From: Acanthochromis polyacanthus
Taxonomy: Eukaryota > Chordata > Actinopteri > Pomacentridae
Direction: 5' to 3'
NCBI RefSeq assembly: GCF_021347895.1
Contig: NC_067113.1
Location: forward strand, 3,330,251 to 3,394,250
DNA: 64,000 nt
How positions within the stretch are numbered: position 1 is the first letter of the stretch; every line of letters starts with the position of its first letter. Of the stretch, positions 8,801 to 16,096 are shown piece after piece. The translations under genes were made by a program, and so were the position numbers. The notes under the pieces were generated by a model, which was not told the DNA's origin, made no database searches, and was given only the letters and a program-made list of their open reading frames with translations.

Positions 8801-11246
8801 CGTCTTCATCGTCGTCGGTCCCGTCGGTGTTTGGTTTCCACGTGCTCCGCCAGCCCAAGTAACAAGCTTCGTCGTAAAAAGCCTTCAGATAAGTATTATT
8901 TTGCATGGGCCTCTGCAGGCACCGCAATCCCGGAGCTGTTGTATTTGCAGAACGTTTCGATGCCTGACGAGCTTGCAAGTTCAACTTGGGCGTTTGCGGA
9001 ATCAACTTCAGCCCTATGGGCGAAATCGTAACACACAGCACCATGTGGTAGAGATTCTTGTCCTGAAGAGGAGACAAGAACTTTTCATCTGCCAACACTT
9101 TCTCACGCGGGGTCATGAACGGGATCTGACTGTCGTCCTCGCGCTCAGTCAGGAACAACAAGCCGAAGTCTCCCACGGAGAGCCTGTTGGTGAGCACGTC
9201 GGACTTGTTGAGTACGGCTACGGTGTTCGTATAGGGTATGCTGTCGGAACACAAGATCAACTCTTCCCAGCACTTGTCCCCAAAGGCTTCGGCCACGTGA
9301 TCGACGTCGTCCCCAAACACGTCGACGTGCCAGTTGCTGTAGTACAGGAACAACATGTGGGACTTCGCCACGTAGGCAAGAAACACATTCAGATCCCTGT
9401 CGATGGCATAATCACAAAAGATGAACGTCATTTTCAGTACGTGTGGCTCCAACGAACCGTATACGGCGTCGGTAAATTGGTTTGCTTTGCACGGCGTCTC
9501 GCTCATGACATATTGTGTCACGGACGTTTCGGTCACAGCGATCGGTGGTCCCATCAGGTGCGCAGTCCTCATCCGGTTAATCAGCTCGGCCACGTCGTTT
9601 TCCTCTGCCTTGACAGCCGGAGCTTTAGGCTCTTGCGTTGGGAGCTCTTGTGTCAGCAGGTCGCTAACCGTGACGTTAGCCTCTTTCACGTAAAACATGT
9701 CGACCGGCACACAGTCCACAGACCAGTCGGGCATTACGTGAAACATCCCGTCGCGACGAATGCTCGGCAGCCCCATCACGTTCACGGACCTGTCGCACCG
9801 CACGTACACAGTGTACAAAGCGGTGGACGTTGAGTCCACGTTGAATGCCTGTACCATGGACTCGCAGAACCTGTTTGATCGAGACGTCACAGTGACAGAC
9901 ACGTGGGTCCTGAACAAGTAACAGATGCAGTCCAATAATGTGAGCAGACTCAATGCACAGGAGGCAGTCTCAACGTTCTCCGGCACGTATATGACGCGCT
10001 TATTCAGGTCAGCCTGAACACATTCGACGTTGTAACTGAAACGAACAAAAAATTGGTTTGGTGCCGTGCCGGTCCGGGCTAATGTGTCATCATTGTCTTC
10101 GTCCTGCGTCGTGATGAAACAGAACTGCAGGGTCTGGTCTTTAGCTCCGGACATTTTATGGAAGGAACGACACACGACGTCGCAGTAACTTAACAGCTCT
10201 TCTTCGAATCGGACGTCGTCTTGCGGCATAAAGTACGTGCCCACGTTAGGCTTGGGAAAAGCCACAATGACCGCGTCAAACATGTGTACCGCGACGAAGA
10301 TGGGACATGTATCTTCTGGACCGCCCATGTGCCGTAACATTTCACATCGCAACAGAGGTCGAACTGGAACGACCACGTCAACCACGCGGTCAAGCACCAC
10401 GGCGATGTCTCCCGGTATGTAGAGTGAACACATTTCCAAGGACACGAGATTTACGTCGCGCTTGATGTCCGACGGGACGACAAACCTGACGTACGTAGGA
10501 GAACCATTAAACATGTCTCCTTTGAACAAGCTTAACAATTTAATGACTATCCGTGTTGGGTACATGGGTTCGACGCAGATGCAGAGCGAGTCACACGGGA
10601 GCCTTTTCAAGATCCTGTACACGCCAACTGCAGTGTCCCCCAACACAGAACACACACCGATATTACTGATCTCCAGCCTGTGCTCGGGACGCGGGACCAA
10701 TTTCAAGTAAAAACGACCGCGGCACACGAGCTCGCGAACATCGTCCACCACAAGTATGCCCGGGGTTGTCTCATCTACCAGAATAGCGTTTTTGAACATG
10801 TAAAAATCGGTGGTGTTATAGAAGGGACTGTCTGGACACTTTTTTATCATATTGTGCGGTTCTGTGCTGAACTTGGTTTGCACTATCCATCCCATGCTAT
10901 TGTAATCGTCGTGCATTTCGCATTCCACGTACTTGACGACAATTTCACATTTAGGAGATATTAAATCATCCTGAGTGCCACACCACTGACCGAGTTGGTC
11001 ACAAAGAGATGATAAACCTTTCCTATCCAACGACAAAAGCCTGAAGGCGTCCAACACAGGGTCAGAACCCACTATGTGCACATAGTTATCCGGATCGGCT
11101 GTATCGTCGTCTATGAGACCGATGTGGTTTTTCCACAAATAGGACAAGATGTTACGTGTCACATCCTCCTCGATATAGTGGTTTCTCTCATCATCTGCTT
11201 TCGATTTGATCCGCGGTCCCGTGACCGCACGTGAGGACGGAAACAT
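5856..11246 (-). CDS. Large 1796-aa viral protein, candidate tegument/structural protein
   Basis: An unbroken frame of 1796 codons, the longest in the window. I see no catalytic motif, signal peptide or membrane segment. Two acidic linkers (one with GTDDDEDVG around the middle, one with ENSDETDSDKDD) and a proline run (PPPPP) separate apparently globular parts. Alloherpesviruses encode several very large tegument-like proteins, and size and integrity make this a candidate, but no specific homologue is claimed. Its ATG (11246-11244) shares the CATG at 11244-11247 with the divergent + gene. Retention of 1796 open codons argues that the viral block is young or under constraint. Confidence 0.8.
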   Translation of the reverse strand: MFPSSRAVTGPRIKSKADDERNHYIEEDVTRNILSYLWKNHIGLIDDDTADPDNYVHIVGSDPVLDAFRLLSLDRKGLSSLCDQLGQWCGTQDDLISPKCEIVVKYVECEMHDDYNSMGWIVQTKFSTEPHNMIKKCPDSPFYNTTDFYMFKNAILVDETTPGILVVDDVRELVCRGRFYLKLVPRPEHRLEISNIGVCSVLGDTAVGVYRILKRLPCDSLCICVEPMYPTRIVIKLLSLFKGDMFNGSPTYVRFVVPSDIKRDVNLVSLEMCSLYIPGDIAVVLDRVVDVVVPVRPLLRCEMLRHMGGPEDTCPIFVAVHMFDAVIVAFPKPNVGTYFMPQDDVRFEEELLSYCDVVCRSFHKMSGAKDQTLQFCFITTQDEDNDDTLARTGTAPNQFFVRFSYNVECVQADLNKRVIYVPENVETASCALSLLTLLDCICYLFRTHVSVTVTSRSNRFCESMVQAFNVDSTSTALYTVYVRCDRSVNVMGLPSIRRDGMFHVMPDWSVDCVPVDMFYVKEANVTVSDLLTQELPTQEPKAPAVKAEENDVAELINRMRTAHLMGPPIAVTETSVTQYVMSETPCKANQFTDAVYGSLEPHVLKMTFIFCDYAIDRDLNVFLAYVAKSHMLFLYYSNWHVDVFGDDVDHVAEAFGDKCWEELILCSDSIPYTNTVAVLNKSDVLTNRLSVGDFGLLFLTEREDDSQIPFMTPREKVLADEKFLSPLQDKNLYHMVLCVTISPIGLKLIPQTPKLNLQARQASKRSANTTAPGLRCLQRPMQNNTYLKAFYDEACYLGWRSTWKPNTDGTDDDEDVGLTHTVSDVLRLFYEILHPNMERLRVGSVVSSYELKPVYCERLHTYEFKNLMAFLSMTTDVVALSQNVYMAYRQTGASSVKLKDFLCPAPKTNLVLLLLVMNEAGAAPLISRMLNPTDIHDVECPYYTKWIDTVLSAYSKTFGPVYVFEKEDWGVNSSVGRLDMYRLTDVMLYNRSKRDVYVNHSMNIKRFVFCGVSPMLYLKGVGPLVHSPVDRLPIVVDNVHFRTNVELLKENNMEIVWPDPDPLPFDGFRDENSDETDSDKDDRKVRPMLGGIKDPSSEAFCPRLPPPPPNQDDLTVGFGPEVTPELFAVITVLSEDERTWEIPMQNAVRDADFARLGTGPNVPFSGLPHDIGVVKKMNYRCTVTSRPLSTAFARFTNRIVANSNESVWTTGLTKVVVRTISGPLCPLYRRRDVGLVVIPVAGARVPIPVSDDHLFRLDIVIRGEDLIPVVLKNMLTYTKVYIRCERRGQTVTIQKVLSAAAVLVGCNSKLVILSTPEGPGLWLRATYGIVPNTQKDVEIIQQGNYVGFKVNIAQATLKSSFTDSAVGIDTKKSMGLNVSTNNYTIVFHESRKEYDLAMSLKMFTPRTVHHINMSDSTWPKNPQDILKRLTEYETTNNVNVVSKLTLRDVVPLNVSVSEAEKYIEKYVSAAVACDGAIVDDYVQPNVSKEYLADTMTTKCTEAMADNGFLAKNFLDLVDQVIAETKEATRSVDAFAESIYPPKCKQHVIQCRTMYDHNNMTALHVGGLEFEFANTDVVGGIMIANTDSGGETLIMNDGTLSIQLTVTKLLDLWKAVLVVCNIGGPYVCMNLNYSTTGDLRNMHSLIVCKLLSCMHVISKRKPLPFSKVRILARKVLLDDFVDNMLRHFMCYNGTCFVFNQSIDHLNTDVAPRPKTTFTLPKNMPYEKLIDIKNTVCYAVPELAKREEFADGADNGLWVAIVVFIISQGLYIPSEGSIVDDIITLYRTYKNTITDIVS

Positions 11247-12300
11247 GACAACACAAAGGGGTCAACAAATGTATGACAGTGTTGCCAACGGACAATTCGA
11301 TATGAACACGGAGCCCGCCGATGTGTTAATGGGCGTTGTTTATGATCTCGGTCAATATGACAATGTACCTTCACGGACTCCGTCAGCGGTATCGATGCGC
11401 ACACAAAGTGCGGACAGCATGGAAATCGAGCCTCAGAACTTGTCCGACCATCAAAGCACACGCGGTAGACACGTCGTACGCAGTTCGGTCAATCATATGA
11501 TCAATGGCGCAATGGACCAAACCGATGTTATCGGTGCAAGGACAACACAGGAACGTCTTCCCTTGAACAGGAGTCGGGGTTTTACTCTGCCCTTGTACGA
11601 AACCGAGACCGACAGTGAACCGACATCTCGTTACATGGGGCCCACAGGTCGTCAGAGAGGTCAGGTGCCTCCTACATACGGCCACAACGTGACGTACAAG
11701 ACGGTGTATTCACAAGAGGCGGCTCGTTCGTACACACACAAAGAGGCCGTTGCTATCACAGAACTGCAAACCAAGATGGATTTGCTGTTAGACAAAATGA
11801 CGGGCGGACGATCGTCCTCAGATAGGGTCGCCGACGGATCCGGCGAGGTGCATACGCAACACGGCAGGATGGTCGTAAATTTGGTGAAACGGTTGAGGAA
11901 GCTCTTCACTGAGTACAGGTTCCTAGAAAAGACACAAGACAAGAACGTGATCGCATTGCACAAGTTTGCATTCGGACAACTTCCCGTAGAGAACGAGCTG
12001 TACACGCAGGCCATCAAGGACGCTATACCCAACACGTGGTACGACAGGACGGCGGCCGATAACTGCTTTTGCAGCACCGCGATTAACGTAGTCGACGTCA
12101 TGTGCGACCAGCTAGGGGACAGGAAGGCAGCCCACAGCCTCACGGTCATTATCATGAAGCTGGTAAAGTCCATACAGACATTCTGGGTTAAACGTCGACT
12201 ATGTGGACTATGTCACGTGGATCTTACCGACCAGTTCAGTCCGCGTCACATTTCAGTGCCAGCTGCGGAATCCACGTCCGGGACCGACAATGTTTTTTGA
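11245..12300 (+). CDS. Unrecognised 351-aa viral protein
   Basis: 351 codons from ATG 11245 (MTTQRGQQMYD). The frame is open to 11206, but 11245 is chosen because it forms the shared CATG divergent start with the 1796-aa gene. The first ~190 residues are polar and low in hydrophobics (disordered-looking); the rest looks helical, with a Cys pair (CGLC) near the C terminus. The stop TGA at 12298-12300 overlaps the ATG of the next frame by 11 bases across a run of six T, so frameshifting or an indel joining the two frames is possible. Confidence 0.7.
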   Translation: MTTQRGQQMYDSVANGQFDMNTEPADVLMGVVYDLGQYDNVPSRTPSAVSMRTQSADSMEIEPQNLSDHQSTRGRHVVRSSVNHMINGAMDQTDVIGARTTQERLPLNRSRGFTLPLYETETDSEPTSRYMGPTGRQRGQVPPTYGHNVTYKTVYSQEAARSYTHKEAVAITELQTKMDLLLDKMTGGRSSSDRVADGSGEVHTQHGRMVVNLVKRLRKLFTEYRFLEKTQDKNVIALHKFAFGQLPVENELYTQAIKDAIPNTWYDRTAADNCFCSTAINVVDVMCDQLGDRKAAHSLTVIIMKLVKSIQTFWVKRRLCGLCHVDLTDQFSPRHISVPAAESTSGTDNVF

Positions 12301-12595
12301 CTGCGTGGACCAGTGGCTGATTTGCCGGCAGTGGATCGTATGCACTGGCACACAGCAGGAACTGGACAAATATGACAGCATGATGGACGTGTGGCTCATC
12401 AACAAAAAGTTCGACATGTGGCTGACCGATCAGTCCACGTTTCTGCAGATGTCGGCAAACATCATCAGGGAAGAGAGCGAGAACTGGCTGTTAAAACACC
12501 CGCAGTGGGTGCCTGAGGGGGCCACGGTTTGGGCAGCAGCAAAGATTGTGACACGTATGATGATAAGGTGTTACATGGAGTGTGGACTTGACTGA
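12290..12595 (+). CDS. Small 101-aa viral ORF overlapping the previous gene
   Basis: From ATG 12290 (MFFDCVDQWLI) 101 codons, rich in Trp (about nine) and Met, predicted mostly helical. The frame is open upstream to 12203. It could be a separate small protein translated by reinitiation, since its ATG overlaps the upstream stop, or the C-terminal part of the upstream protein reached by a +1 shift in the T tract at 12292-12297. Poly(A)-like ATTAAA lies at 12751-12756. Confidence 0.5.
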   Translation: MFFDCVDQWLICRQWIVCTGTQQELDKYDSMMDVWLINKKFDMWLTDQSTFLQMSANIIREESENWLLKHPQWVPEGATVWAAAKIVTRMMIRCYMECGLD

Positions 12596-12850
12596 TGTGC
12601 TTGTGTACGTGCGGTATGAGCGTCTGGCTCACTGTATTTGTGAGGAAATGACACCCATTCGTTTCGACTGTGATTCTGTGTATGCAACATAAAAACTTTT
12701 GTACATATGATGTTACGTATTTTTGTATGTATTGTACGTTCCTTTGGAAAATTAAAAACCTAACACACAATTAGCTGCCTTTACTTTTATTTAATTTACA
12801 TATTACCACAACGTACCATCGTTTACAGATATTCACAGAATACAGCAAAG
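12596..12850. other. Intergenic region with poly(A)-like signal
   Basis: AT-rich spacer. ATTAAA at 12751-12756 would end the + transcripts from 11245. TTTATT at 12787-12792 is AATAAA on the minus strand and is the nearest such signal I see downstream of the 720-aa minus gene; if used, that mRNA would run antisense through the whole 12,851-13,720 ORF. Confidence 0.4.
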
Positions 12851-13720
12851 ATGAACACATTTCCATTTACCAATTACTTTGATAATTACGGAAACATCAT
12901 GGGAATCATAGACAACCACGTAGACAAAGGTGACTACGCATGTGTTGCAATGCTGGTTGACGGTCGCATTGGCAACATAGGTCCGTCCGGGGTTATGCCT
13001 CCGGGCAATGTTTTGATGATGACATTGTACTGCCCGAACGAAGCCAAGCGTGTTTCTTTAATCAACGCTTTGAAAAATATACCCACCGTGGTGTTACATG
13101 AAGGCTTGGGTCAAAGACCCCACACGGTCATGGGAATGTTGCGTCTCCCCTACAGCGTCAAAGTGTTAATGCCGGGACCGGGAGGCAAAACGGTCAAATT
13201 TATTACTGTCGTCAGTAACAATGATCACGACGGTGACGGAACCGGCACCGGCGCACCGGGACAACATCCTCTTTGTAACTTGCGACAACAACACTTCACG
13301 GAGGCCGACCTGCGGGACCAGACGTCTACCGAGCCCGCGAATGATGACGAGTACGACGTCCCGGGCAATCGATCTCGTCGTGTACAAAACGACGGAGTCG
13401 GCGCTTGCGACGAGCACAAGCCTTTTCCTCGCCATGTTTATCCCACCTGTAGCGGTCGCCACCAGCCTTATTGCGGTCAGCGTCACCGTCACCACCAAAG
13501 GTCTGTTGATAACGACTGGAGCCCAACGGCCGAGACCGATCCCACGCGGGCCGACCACTTGGCTCGGGACGAGAATCGAAATGGGCAGACTCAACAGAAG
13601 TCGACGACTGATGTACCCGCTGCTCTAGTCCTGTCCGAGCAGCCCCTACAACCCGGTTATCTAGCCCCATCCCTGACAACAGTCCCGGTCCCGAAACTGA
13701 GTCGCTGCACTCTTCAGTGA
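12851..13720 (+). CDS. 289-aa viral ORF; last third antisense to the 720-aa gene
   Basis: Starts MNTFPFTNYFDNYGNIMG. The first ~125 residues look like a normal folded protein with Gly/Pro turns. After about residue 125 the chain becomes low-complexity (Gly/Thr, then Arg/His/Asp-rich), and from 13,326 it overlaps the C-terminal end of the minus-strand gene by 395 bases. A second + frame at 13,221-13,628 encodes a hydrophobic stretch, but hydrophobic antisense of a charged minus-strand tail is expected, so it is probably a shadow. The true C terminus is unsettled: the ORF may be real to 13,720, or a frameshift near 13,240 may have replaced it. No function recognised. Confidence 0.55.
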   Translation: MNTFPFTNYFDNYGNIMGIIDNHVDKGDYACVAMLVDGRIGNIGPSGVMPPGNVLMMTLYCPNEAKRVSLINALKNIPTVVLHEGLGQRPHTVMGMLRLPYSVKVLMPGPGGKTVKFITVVSNNDHDGDGTGTGAPGQHPLCNLRQQHFTEADLRDQTSTEPANDDEYDVPGNRSRRVQNDGVGACDEHKPFPRHVYPTCSGRHQPYCGQRHRHHQRSVDNDWSPTAETDPTRADHLARDENRNGQTQQKSTTDVPAALVLSEQPLQPGYLAPSLTTVPVPKLSRCTLQ

Positions 13721-15488
13721 GAGGCTGCAGCTGCGCCCCAGACGGTCTGATTCCCAACATCTCAGCTATGGTATCTTCGCAACCCCTTTCCGAAACGATG
13801 GATCGCATCATGATCAGATCGTTCACGCACATGGTGGGAACCTTGTGCGTGTCATGGTTCACGCTCATCGTCTCGCCGCACTCGTTCACCATCCTGACAA
13901 ACATGATCTCATACACCCTGCCTATGTGTTGGTTCCTGGTGGAAGAGCTCCTGTAATTTATGTTATTCGCGTTCTTCTGAAACGAACCCCTTCCAGACAG
14001 GGTGGACTTCCAAAAGGTCAGCCACGTCATCATCACGTCCTCCACATCGTTAGGGCCCGTCTTGGTGTCGAATGCGTAGGCCATCTGCTGGCCCTTAGGC
14101 AGATCGACTATGTTACAATTGCCCACCTGGACGTCTGCCGTGTCATCGCCCCGCAACCTTTTGACCACCGTGACCGCTTTGGCTATGTCTGCCCGCGTCA
14201 CAGTGGGAGAGCCGCTGAGCTCCTCCAAAGCTCCCTCTGGATCGGTTAACACTTTTTTGAAGAAGTCGGCAAAAGCCGAGTTGGTCACCGCTGCCACACA
14301 CAAATCTTCCAGTTCGTCCACAATGGTCTGGTGTTGCTCGCTCGTGAAGGACGCCGTGGTCATCGTCGGGTCCATGACGCTGGCCTGGTCCAACACCCTG
14401 GCCATGATGTCAGCTACGCCGTTCCGGATCTCCCGTTCCCTGACGGGGGGCGTGCTGAAGAACTCTCCACGTTCCCGACCTGTGACGTACGAAGAGCAGC
14501 TCATGGGCTTGATGGAGCTGAGCACGCTTTCGGCTATCTGCTTACCCACGTGCGTAGTAAACATAGTCCTGACGGCGTTCTTCTCACACGAGTTCATGTA
14601 CACCCTGAGGATCCGTTTCCAGTGGGATGTGAGAGGCAGACACTCTGCGTACGTGGACACAAAACTGTGTCTGTGTATGCCGGTGCCGTGATTTTTTTTA
14701 TGGTGTTGGTGTTTGTGCACATCGCTAAACTGGGGAGAAAACTTGAGTTTCTCCACTTTGTAAGCGTGACCGCCGACAACCACCGTTACACACTTGGTGC
14801 GTCTGTTGTACGTGCTTGGACCCGTTGTGGAAAATTCGGGCACGTAAGGGGTAAAACCGTACTTGAGGCACCTAACGTACAGTAGAACTTTAGAGACTGA
14901 TATACGCCAAGAGAAAGAATCAGGGACGTAGCTTTTGCAGCAGTTCACACACAGCTGCTTTACCACCTCGGCCAGTGAGCCCCGGAAATTGCTGTCCACC
15001 ATCTGTTTCAGCTTGACCAACGCGTCTTCGGCATCGGCACCCGTGGAGAACAGCCTGGTCTTGAGCAGCTCCCCCTTGACCCTCTCTTCATTCACTTGGC
15101 TGACGAGCACATCGCGAGTCACTGCGAGTGCAGCCAGGGCGGACCTGTGTAGTTTTCTGACCTGTTCCCACCTGACGTAACTCAGCGGTACAAAACCCAA
15201 CCTGACCTCCCAGTCCACCATGTTGGCAAACGTGTCAGTCATGTAGGCAAAGACGGTGTCGTCGCACAGGTGGTCCACTAAATAACGTATTAATGCACGA
15301 GTCTCCTCGGACGGTGTGCCGTCCACTACGTCCAAAAGATACCGCTCCGTGCTCCGTCTGAAGTTGACCGAATCGACCAGCTCGGCCACGGCCAGGGACA
15401 GCATCATGTCCCCAATGGACTGTTTTGCGGCCTCGTAGATGTGACATTGTGTTATACTCACGACTGTTGTGTTGGGTTTTTCGCTCAT
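13326..15488 (-). CDS. 720-aa viral protein, possible IcHV-1 ORF37 / CyHV-3 ORF90 positional homologue
   Basis: 720 codons from the ATG at 15488 (MSEKPNTTVVS); the frame is open to 15617, but 15488 shares a CATG (15486-15489) with the ATG of the divergent + gene, as at two other viral loci. The body is mixed alpha/beta-like without recognised motif; the last ~100 residues are Ser/Gly/Arg-rich with a basic patch (ARRKRRLRR). In alloherpesviruses a conserved gene of this size class sits next to the small gene and the capsid gene (IcHV-1 ORF37, CyHV-3 ORF90). The layout here is the same, which is the only basis for the suggested correspondence. The 3' end overlaps the convergent + ORF. Confidence 0.65.
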   Translation of the reverse strand: MSEKPNTTVVSITQCHIYEAAKQSIGDMMLSLAVAELVDSVNFRRSTERYLLDVVDGTPSEETRALIRYLVDHLCDDTVFAYMTDTFANMVDWEVRLGFVPLSYVRWEQVRKLHRSALAALAVTRDVLVSQVNEERVKGELLKTRLFSTGADAEDALVKLKQMVDSNFRGSLAEVVKQLCVNCCKSYVPDSFSWRISVSKVLLYVRCLKYGFTPYVPEFSTTGPSTYNRRTKCVTVVVGGHAYKVEKLKFSPQFSDVHKHQHHKKNHGTGIHRHSFVSTYAECLPLTSHWKRILRVYMNSCEKNAVRTMFTTHVGKQIAESVLSSIKPMSCSSYVTGRERGEFFSTPPVREREIRNGVADIMARVLDQASVMDPTMTTASFTSEQHQTIVDELEDLCVAAVTNSAFADFFKKVLTDPEGALEELSGSPTVTRADIAKAVTVVKRLRGDDTADVQVGNCNIVDLPKGQQMAYAFDTKTGPNDVEDVMMTWLTFWKSTLSGRGSFQKNANNINYRSSSTRNQHIGRVYEIMFVRMVNECGETMSVNHDTHKVPTMCVNDLIMMRSIVSERGCEDTIAEMLGIRPSGAQLQPLTEECSDSVSGPGLLSGMGLDNRVVGAARTGLEQRVHQSSTSVESAHFDSRPEPSGRPAWDRSRPLGSSRYQQTFGGDGDADRNKAGGDRYRWDKHGEEKACARRKRRLRRFVHDEIDCPGRRTRHHSRAR

Positions 15489-16008
15489 GGCGTGGTCTTG
15501 TCTCAGGTCCTGTCTGGACATGTGTAAAGATATTAATATAATCAGAGAGACTTCAGTGGTATACTCTAAACTTTTGGACAGCAGGAACGAGTCCATAGTG
15601 ATCACGGATCCGTCCACACTGTCGATAAACTATTATATACAAGCGTACAACATACAGAAATACTCTGAGCGGCACGTCGCCGACAACGTACTCAGACAGC
15701 GGTTGGACTCTGTGGTCTCGTGCGGGAGGGCTCTGTCAAACTTGGGGGAGACTGTATCCAATGTGCAGACGGACAGGTTGGCTTCTACGGTAGCGCAGTA
15801 TTACGGGGTGGTAGACGACACGAACACGACTGACGCGGGCCTGTCAACCGTGTGTGCCGTAAAAAAAGAAGTTGATGAAGAACTACGCAGACTCAGAAAG
15901 TATTTTTGCGAACACAACAAATCGTCTGGAGCCGACAAAGACGACAAAGATAATACTTACCAACACAAAGAGCCAGAGGTCAAACAGACCGAAAGTGACA
16001 GTCCTTAA
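15487..16008 (+). CDS. 173-aa viral protein upstream of the major capsid gene
   Basis: Frame from ATG 15487 (MAWSCLRSCLDMCKD), open upstream to 15469; start chosen by the CATG shared with the 720-aa gene. The protein is largely helical with a Lys/Asp/Glu-rich polar tail (GADKDDKDNTYQHKE). In IcHV-1 and CyHV-3 a small gene (ORF38 / ORF91) lies directly before the capsid gene on the same strand; this one has the same place. It ends 88 bases before the capsid ATG with no poly(A) signal between, so a shared 3' end is likely. Confidence 0.65.
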   Translation: MAWSCLRSCLDMCKDINIIRETSVVYSKLLDSRNESIVITDPSTLSINYYIQAYNIQKYSERHVADNVLRQRLDSVVSCGRALSNLGETVSNVQTDRLASTVAQYYGVVDDTNTTDAGLSTVCAVKKEVDEELRRLRKYFCEHNKSSGADKDDKDNTYQHKEPEVKQTESDSP

Positions 16009-16096
16009 AGGGGTGTTTGCCCGCAACGTTCCAGCAAGCATTACCACTTATTACTGCTATTAGTTCGTACCACCAGCGGTACGTTACAGGCAAACA

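Noticed and set aside
6285..9833. Numerous + strand ORFs of 80-310 codons opposite the 1796-aa gene
   Set aside because: No independent coding features; expected antisense open frames in GC-rich coding DNA.
12851..13300. Herpesvirus capsid maturation protease for the 289-aa ORF
   Set aside because: No Ser-His-His arrangement or scaffold domain visible.
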